NCBI RefSeq assembly: GCF_009176545.1
Contig: NZ_VTOJ01000002.1
Location: forward strand, 1,054,001-1,118,000
DNA: 64,000 nt
Direction: 5' to 3'
Source: Salinigranum salinum
GTDB taxonomy: Archaea > Halobacteriota > Halobacteria > Halobacteriales > Haloferacaceae
Shown: positions 59,181-64,000 of the stretch, one piece after another
Numbering within the stretch: the stretch's first letter is position 1
Layout of the letters: each line of letters starts with the position of its first letter
Notes under the pieces: generated by a model
What the model saw: only the letters and a program-made list of their open reading frames with translations
Told to the model about the DNA's origin: nothing
The model's database searches: none
Program-made: the position numbers and the translations under genes

Positions 59181-60289
59181 GTGCACCGACCGTGACCCAG
59201 CGGACGTTTCGGGGGATCGAACGCGACGACGGCTCGGTCGGCGTCCGCGACCACGTGCTCGTGTTGCCCTCGGTGATCTGTTCGCACGCCGTCGCCGACC
59301 GCATCGCCGAGCGGGTCGAGGGTGCGGTGAGCGCGCCGCACGACCACGGCTGTGCGCAGCTCGGTGCAGACAACGAACAGACGCGGCGGACGCTGCTCTC
59401 GTTGGCGGAGAGCCCGAACGTGGCGGGGACGGTCGTCGTCGGTCTCGGCTGCGAGGCGGTCCAGAGTGCCGACGTGAAAGCCACGCTCGAGGCGCGAGGC
59501 GTCACGGTGCGCGAACTGTCGATCCAGGACGCCGGCGGCACCGACGAGTGCGTCGAGCGCGGCGTCGAGGCGGCCCGGGAACTCGTCGAGGCGGAGCGCG
59601 CGGACCGACGGCCCGCGGATCTGGGCGAGGTGACGCTCGGCGTCGTGTCGAGCGACCTCGACGCCTCGACCGTCGAACGGGGTGACCCGCTCGTCGGTGG
59701 GCTGGCGCGTGCGGTGGTCGCCGCCGGTGGCCGCGTCGTCGCCGCCGGGAGCGAGCGACTCGTCGCGCACGCGGAGACGGCCCGGGAGGCGTGTATCGAG
59801 GACGCACGCGAGGCGTTCGACGCGCTCGCCGACAGACACGCTGGGCACCCGGCCCGGGCGACGCGCGTGGCGCGCTTCGCCCGTGACCTCTCGTTCGCGG
59901 AGGCGACCGGCGCGTGGGGCGACCTGCCGATCAGGGACGTCCTCCGATACGGCGAGCGAGCCACGCACGCGGAGGGGCTGGTCGTGGTCGACGCCCCCTC
60001 GCGGTTCGCCGAGGCGACGACCGCACTCGCGGCCGCGGGTGCGAACCTCGTCGTGCACGTGACGGGCGACGGCGTCCTCGCCGGACACCCGCTCGTTCCC
60101 GTGATCAAGGTGACCGGCGACCCGGGGACGGCCGCCGCGCTGCCGGAGGACATCGACGTGAACGCGACGGCTGCGAGCGCGGACGACCTCCTGGAGACCG
60201 TCCTCGACGTCGCGGACGGTGCGGAGAGCTGCGCGGAGCGACACGGGCTGACCCAGTTCGCGATCACGCGGATCGGACCGTCGATGTGA
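59177..60289 (+). CDS. UxaA-family paralogue that kept the N-terminal Cys motifs but lost ECGGSD
   Basis: The 370-residue protein starts at GTG 59177 (an in-frame TGA is three codons upstream) and again opens with RTFRGIERDDGSVGVRDHV. It retains the motifs its neighbour lost: H55-D-H-G-C59 (APHDHGCAQLG) and C92 in GLGCE. The E-C-G-G-S-D segment is replaced by VVSSDLDAS (about 156-164), and the glycine-rich FTTGRGS is HVTGDGV. The paralogues thus carry complementary halves of the expected metal/active site, suggesting a heteromeric enzyme. It overlaps the Arg-rich ORF by 4 bp. Confidence 0.82.
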   Translation: MSAPTVTQRTFRGIERDDGSVGVRDHVLVLPSVICSHAVADRIAERVEGAVSAPHDHGCAQLGADNEQTRRTLLSLAESPNVAGTVVVGLGCEAVQSADVKATLEARGVTVRELSIQDAGGTDECVERGVEAARELVEAERADRRPADLGEVTLGVVSSDLDASTVERGDPLVGGLARAVVAAGGRVVAAGSERLVAHAETAREACIEDAREAFDALADRHAGHPARATRVARFARDLSFAEATGAWGDLPIRDVLRYGERATHAEGLVVVDAPSRFAEATTALAAAGANLVVHVTGDGVLAGHPLVPVIKVTGDPGTAAALPEDIDVNATAASADDLLETVLDVADGAESCAERHGLTQFAITRIGPSM

Positions 60290-60395
60290 GGGCCTGGGTG
60301 TGAGTGAGAGTGGAGCCGTCGGTGCGGGTCGGGCACGGATCGTCGACGGTGCCGACGAGCGTCGACGAGCGTCGACGGAGGTCGGGCGACCGTCC

Positions 60396-61190
60396 TCACT
60401 CGAACGCGCTCGGGAAGAACCCCCCGTCGACGGTGAGGATCGAGCCGGTGACGTACGAGGCGGCGTCGCTCGCGAGGTAGACGGCCGCTCCCGCGACGTC
60501 CTCCGGCCGGCCGATCCGCTTCGCCGGTGCCCGCGCAGTGATCCGTTCGTACCGCGGTGACCCCTCGACGTACGCGTCGGCGGTCTGTGCGGTCGCGATG
60601 AAGCCCGGACGGATGGCGTTGATCCGCACTTCTGGGCCCAGATCCTTCGCCGCCGCCCGCGTGTAGCTGTCGATGCCACCCTTCGCGGTCGCGTACGCGA
60701 CGAGGTCCGGGATCCCCATCTGCGAGGAGAGCGAGGCGATGTTGATCACGCTCTCGACGCCCGTCTCGCGGACGAACGTCTGGACGGTCCGGTGGACGCC
60801 CGTCAGCTGGACGTCGAGAACCCCGTCCCACTCGTCGTCGGTCACGTCGACCACGGAAGAGCGGGCGATGGCGCTCGGCGAGTTGACGAGCGCGTCGACG
60901 TCGCCGAAGCGGTCGACGGCGGCGTCGGCCAGGCGTTCGAGCGACGCGCGGTCGGTCACGTCGCACGTCCGCTCGAGCGCCTCGGCACCGCGCTCGCGGA
61001 CCTCTCCTGCGACGTGTTCGACCCGCTCGGCGGTTCGGCTCGTCGGAACGACGTTCGCACCCTCCTCGGCACAGGCGAGGGCGATCCCGCGACCGATCCC
61101 GCTCGTCCCACCCACGACGACGACGGTCTTGTCGGCGACCGTGACGGGGTCGTAGCTGAACGGTGCGTACGCGTCGAACTCCTCGGACAT
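60396..61190 (-). CDS. Short-chain dehydrogenase/reductase (SDR)
   Basis: The 264-residue classical SDR starts at the ATG at 61190. Features: cofactor motif GGTSGIGRG (about 27-35), the N-A-G region altered to NSPSA, catalytic S in NIASLSSQ and Y-x-x-x-K in YATAKGG, and the late IRPGFIATAQ. SDRs of this type oxidise sugars, sugar acids or deoxy-sugar acids with NAD(P). The gene lies between UxaA paralogues and an IclR regulator; an oxidoreductase step on a keto-deoxy acid is plausible. Confidence 0.9.
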   Translation of the reverse strand: MSEEFDAYAPFSYDPVTVADKTVVVVGGTSGIGRGIALACAEEGANVVPTSRTAERVEHVAGEVRERGAEALERTCDVTDRASLERLADAAVDRFGDVDALVNSPSAIARSSVVDVTDDEWDGVLDVQLTGVHRTVQTFVRETGVESVINIASLSSQMGIPDLVAYATAKGGIDSYTRAAAKDLGPEVRINAIRPGFIATAQTADAYVEGSPRYERITARAPAKRIGRPEDVAGAAVYLASDAASYVTGSILTVDGGFFPSAFE

Positions 61191-61481
61191 GGCCGTCGGT
61201 GTGTGACCCGGTGTGAAATACGTTCGCATCGACCGGCGTCCCGGACGGACCCGGAGGCGGCCGACGGAAGAGCGGAGAGCCGACGCCGAGAGAGGCAGTC
61301 GCCGCAGTGTGGATGGCCGCGTGGGGTCCGGCGACCGTAGGTGGTGTGGCCGCGTGGTCGATCGGCAGAAGGTGGTGGTGTGGCCACGAGGTGCCGCCTC
61401 GTGGAGCTCTGAGAGGATTCGGCCCGGCGGACCGCGGCCCGCGCTGGTTCTGCGAGAGTCGAAGGCGCGTCAGTCGGGTCG

Positions 61482-62246
61482 TTACGAGTACGTCAGGTTG
61501 ATCTCCGTGACGTTCGCGACGCTCTGGACGCGTTCCGGGATCTCCGACTCGAACCGCTCGCCCTTCATCCGACTCGTCGGCCCGGCGACGCTGACGGCAC
61601 CGATGGCGACGCCGTCGGTGTCGGTGATGGGCGCGGCGACACAGCGGAGGCCGGAGAGCCGTTCCCCGTTGTCCTGGGCGTAGCCGCGCTCTCTGATCCG
61701 TTCGAGCTCCGCGTCGAGCTCCTCCCGGGTGGTGATCGTGTCGGCCGTCCGCGCCGGGAGCCCCCAGCGGTCGACGATCTCGTCGACGCGCTCCTCGGGG
61801 AGGTACGCGAGGATGGCCTTCCCGAGCGAGGTGCAGTGGAGGCCGACCCGCATCCCGGCGTGGGTGTCGAGACTGACAGCCTGTGCACCCTTCGCGCGGT
61901 AGAGGTAGACGCCCTGGCCGTGTTCCTCGACGAGCAGGTTCGCCAGTTCGCCCGTCTCCTCGGCCAGCGCGTCGATCTCGGGTTTGGCGACCTCGTAGAT
62001 CCGCATCCGGTCGCGCGTGTGCTCCCCGAAGTCGAGAAAGCGCAGGCCGAGACAGTACGTGTCGTTTTCCTGCACGACGTACTCGTGTTCGCGTAGCGTT
62101 CGCAGGTGGCTGTACACCGTACTCTTGGGCAGGCCCAGCTCCTTCGCCAGCTCCGTCACGCCGGCACTTCCCCGCTCTTTCAGCACCTCGAGTATTCGCA
62201 GCGACGTCCCCAGCGCCCCGATCGTGTTCCCCGTGTTTGTTGCCAT
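61482..62246 (-). CDS. IclR-family transcription regulator
   Basis: The 254-residue protein has an N-terminal winged helix (LRILEVLKERGSAGVTELAK, then LGLPKSTVYSHLRTL) and a C-terminal GAF-like ligand domain (LHCTSLGKAILAYLPEE, GLRCVAAPITD). IclR proteins respond to small organic acids and usually regulate adjacent catabolic genes. Upstream, the 18-bp palindrome TTGTA-N8-TACAA ends 30 bases before the start, in AT-rich DNA, a likely autoregulatory operator. Genes on both sides (SDR, polyol dehydrogenase, UxaA pair) are its probable targets. Confidence 0.93.
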   Translation of the reverse strand: MATNTGNTIGALGTSLRILEVLKERGSAGVTELAKELGLPKSTVYSHLRTLREHEYVVQENDTYCLGLRFLDFGEHTRDRMRIYEVAKPEIDALAEETGELANLLVEEHGQGVYLYRAKGAQAVSLDTHAGMRVGLHCTSLGKAILAYLPEERVDEIVDRWGLPARTADTITTREELDAELERIRERGYAQDNGERLSGLRCVAAPITDTDGVAIGAVSVAGPTSRMKGERFESEIPERVQSVANVTEINLTYS

Positions 62247-62258
62247 GCCGCCATTACA

Positions 62259-62276
62259 TTGTAGATAATGATACAA
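62259..62276. promoter_or_regulatory. Candidate IclR operator TTGTA-N8-TACAA
   Basis: The arms TTGTA (62259-62263) and TACAA (62272-62276) flank eight AT-rich bases. The site is 13-30 bases upstream of the IclR start, within its promoter region. IclR-type dimers often bind such symmetric sites next to their own genes. No clear second copy was noticed before the alcohol dehydrogenase gene. Confidence 0.45.
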
Positions 62277-62370
62277 AACGTTTGTTCATCATCGGCGCAC
62301 ACGAACCGCAACCGAGTCATCGAACTGATGTATCGACCCCGACCGGATCGGTCGTCCGGTGACGGCGGAT

Positions 62371-63411
62371 TCAGGGGTCCCAGAAGCCGAAGACGGGTTT
62401 GAGCGTCTCCCCCGCGAGGAACGCCTCGAAGGCCGCCGTGGGGTCGTCGACCGAGAAGGAGGTGTCGATGAGCACCCCGGGGTCGATGCTGTCGTTGGCC
62501 ATGAGTTCGAGCGCCTGTCTGAAGTTGCGGTGGGCGGAGCCGTAGGAGGTGTTGAGGTCGACCTCGCCGCGGACGAGCGGCGTCATGAACAGCTCGCTGT
62601 CGTCGGCTGGGAGGCCGACGACGACGATCTGTCCGCCGCGGCGGATCTGCTCGGCGGCCATCTCGACCCCCGAGTGGTGTCCCGTCGTGTCGAACACCAC
62701 GTCGAAGCCGACGCCGTCGGTGAACGCGTCGGTGACCTCGTCGAGGTCGTCGCGCTGGGCGTTGACGGTTTCGAGACCGAGCTCCGCACCGAGCGGCAGC
62801 CGGTAGTCGGCGTCGCGGTCGAGCCCCGAGAGGACGACGTTCGCCCCGAGCGAGTGGGCGATCACCGCCGACAGCATCCCGATGGGACCGGGCCCCTCGA
62901 CGAGGACGCGGTCGCCCGGCTGGACGACCGACTGGTCGAGGACCGCCCTGGCGGCGATACTCGTCGGCTCCGTGACGGCCGCGTGTTCGAGCGGCACTTC
63001 CTCGGGGATCGTGACGAGATACCGTTCGTCCACGGTGACGTACTCCGTGTACGCGCCGTCGGTGTGCATCCCGGTGATCTCGAAGTTCTGGCAGACGTTC
63101 GACTGCCCGTTCAGGCACTGGAAACAGTGACCGCACTCGTGGATCGGCCGCTCGACGACGGTGTCGTCGACCGCGACGTTCGAGACGTGTTCGCCGACCT
63201 CGACGACCCGCCCGGCGTACTCGTGACCCATCACCCGCGGGATCGGGATCCACTCGTACCCCTGGTCGAACTTGTACGCGTGTGCGTCGCTGCCGCAGAG
63301 ACCGGCGCTGTGGACGCGCACGAGCGCTTCGTCGGGACCGGGTGTCGGTCGGTCGCGTTCTCGTACCTCGATACCTCCGCGTTCGGGGGCGGTCTGATAG
63401 ATGGCTTTCAC
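62371..63411 (-). CDS. Zinc-dependent polyol/alcohol dehydrogenase (MDR family)
   Basis: The 346-residue enzyme has catalytic-zinc motifs C-G-S-D-A-H and MGHEYAG (GHE at about 61-66), structural zinc cysteines ECGHCFQCLNGQSNVC (about 92-107) and the NAD loop GPGPIG near 170. It resembles sorbitol/threonine-type dehydrogenases that oxidise polyols, sugars or sugar acids. It is divergent from an FAH-family gene and lies 125 bases upstream of the IclR gene on the same strand, so IclR control is likely. Confidence 0.93.
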   Translation of the reverse strand: MKAIYQTAPERGGIEVRERDRPTPGPDEALVRVHSAGLCGSDAHAYKFDQGYEWIPIPRVMGHEYAGRVVEVGEHVSNVAVDDTVVERPIHECGHCFQCLNGQSNVCQNFEITGMHTDGAYTEYVTVDERYLVTIPEEVPLEHAAVTEPTSIAARAVLDQSVVQPGDRVLVEGPGPIGMLSAVIAHSLGANVVLSGLDRDADYRLPLGAELGLETVNAQRDDLDEVTDAFTDGVGFDVVFDTTGHHSGVEMAAEQIRRGGQIVVVGLPADDSELFMTPLVRGEVDLNTSYGSAHRNFRQALELMANDSIDPGVLIDTSFSVDDPTAAFEAFLAGETLKPVFGFWDP

Positions 63412-63550
63412 GGTGGGGCTCCGTCGGGGTGTGACGTGGTGTCAGTCGGCTATTCAACCTTTCGCCACGGGGTGTGAGAGCCGTGACGTCGAGTCGCCCG
63501 TGCTTGTCGGGAGCCGAAACGTTTTGACGGTTCGGAGAGAGGCGTCGAAC

Positions 63551-64000
63551 ATGTATCGCGCCCGTTTCCGCGACCCTGCAGGCAGTGTCCGAACCGGCCA
63601 GTGGACCGACGGTAGCGTCGAGTTCGGTGGCGAGACGTACGACGTCGACGACGTCGATCTGCTCCCGCCCTGTGAGCCGAGCAAGATCGTCTGCGTGGGG
63701 CTGAACTACGCGAACCACGCCGCCGAGTCGGGGATGGAGATCCCCGACCGCCCGCTGCTCTTCTTGAAGCCGCCGAACGCGCTCGCCGCCCACGGGAGTA
63801 CCGTGACGCTCCCGGCGGGGAAAGAGCGCGTCGACTACGAGGCCGAACTGGGCGTCGTCATCGGCGAGCAGTGCCGACACGTCTCCGAGGACGAGGCGAT
63901 GGACGTCGTCGCGGGCTTCACCTGCGTGAACGACGTCTCGAACCGCGACGATCAGGAGATCGAACAGAACTGGATCCGCGGGAAGGCGTTCGACAACAGC
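63551..64000 (+). CDS. FAH-family hydrolase/dehydratase, 3' part beyond the window
   Basis: Only 150 codons are visible from the ATG at 63551. The fumarylacetoacetate hydrolase pattern is clear: KIVCVGLNYANHAAES, LFLKPPNALAAHG, DYEAELGVVIG (metal-binding E-x-E) and NDVSNRD. In haloarchaea and Sulfolobus, FAH-family enzymes act as 2-keto-3-deoxy-pentonate dehydratases or acylpyruvase-like hydrolases; the locus here favours a 2-keto-3-deoxy acid. It is divergent from the polyol dehydrogenase and cut by the window end. Confidence 0.88.
   Translation, partial: MYRARFRDPAGSVRTGQWTDGSVEFGGETYDVDDVDLLPPCEPSKIVCVGLNYANHAAESGMEIPDRPLLFLKPPNALAAHGSTVTLPAGKERVDYEAELGVVIGEQCRHVSEDEAMDVVAGFTCVNDVSNRDDQEIEQNWIRGKAFDNS

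Noticed and set aside
58832-60966. Long minus-strand frames (over 600 codons) opposite the second UxaA-like gene
   Set aside because: They run across the 21-bp repeat and antisense to UxaA and show no family motifs, whereas the plus-strand genes do.

Overview
The window is chromosomal or megaplasmid DNA from a halophilic archaeon (class Halobacteria; the genus cannot be fixed from sequence alone). The evidence is a very GC-rich sequence with strong G/C third positions, acidic proteins, TATA boxes about 25 nt upstream of many starts (leaderless promoters), frequent GTG starts, Tat/lipobox signals with Asp/Gly/Ser linkers, group II chaperonin-like proteins, a Cdc48-type AAA ATPase and an AglF-like N-glycosylation enzyme. 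About 47 protein genes can be supported; no rRNA, tRNA, CRISPR array or transposase gene was seen.

Left part (1-24 kb) is accessory and mixed. It holds a secreted PKD-repeat protein cut by the window edge, a second secreted/anchored protein, a HicB-like/DUF433-like fusion, a 1300-residue protein that joins an 11-residue-repeat solenoid to a degenerate ion-channel pore, a divergent double-AAA ATPase, a GarR-type reductase, a 1270-residue protein ending in an M15 (VanY-type) peptidase domain, a zinc-ribbon ArsR-like regulator, an FAD monooxygenase, AglF and TrkH.

The middle (23.7-49.5 kb) is dominated by sugar-acid metabolism: D-galactonate dehydratase (dgoD) with two operon partners, a tungsten aldehyde:ferredoxin oxidoreductase flanked by two MoaD-like proteins, an amidase, a LarA-like protein, a KARI-like protein with altered catalytic residues, three more enolase-superfamily proteins besides dgoD, an HpcH/HpaI aldolase, an MFS transporter, a D-2-hydroxyacid dehydrogenase, a tartrate/D-malate-type dehydrogenase and a complete sugar-type ABC importer (binding lipoprotein, two permeases, ATPase).

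The right part (49.7-64 kb) begins with two convergent, divergent group II chaperonin paralogues. It continues with a second sugar-acid locus: a galactarolactone-cycloisomerase-like enolase-superfamily protein, a PdxA2-DUF1537 kinase pair (threonate/erythronate-type pathway), two UxaA-family proteins with complementary motif losses separated by an Arg-rich tandem-repeat ORF, an SDR, an IclR regulator, a zinc alcohol/polyol dehydrogenase and the start of an FAH-family hydrolase. Together these genes suggest import, lactone/acid formation, dehydration, and aldol or phosphorylated cleavage of several acid sugars, under IclR control.

The most unusual points are the giant M15 protein in an organism without murein, the UxaA pair with its coupled repeat ORF, the solenoid-channel fusion, the AglF gene followed by a 77-codon in-frame repeat tail behind a stop codon, and the KARI-like and chaperonin-like paralogues with changed key residues.
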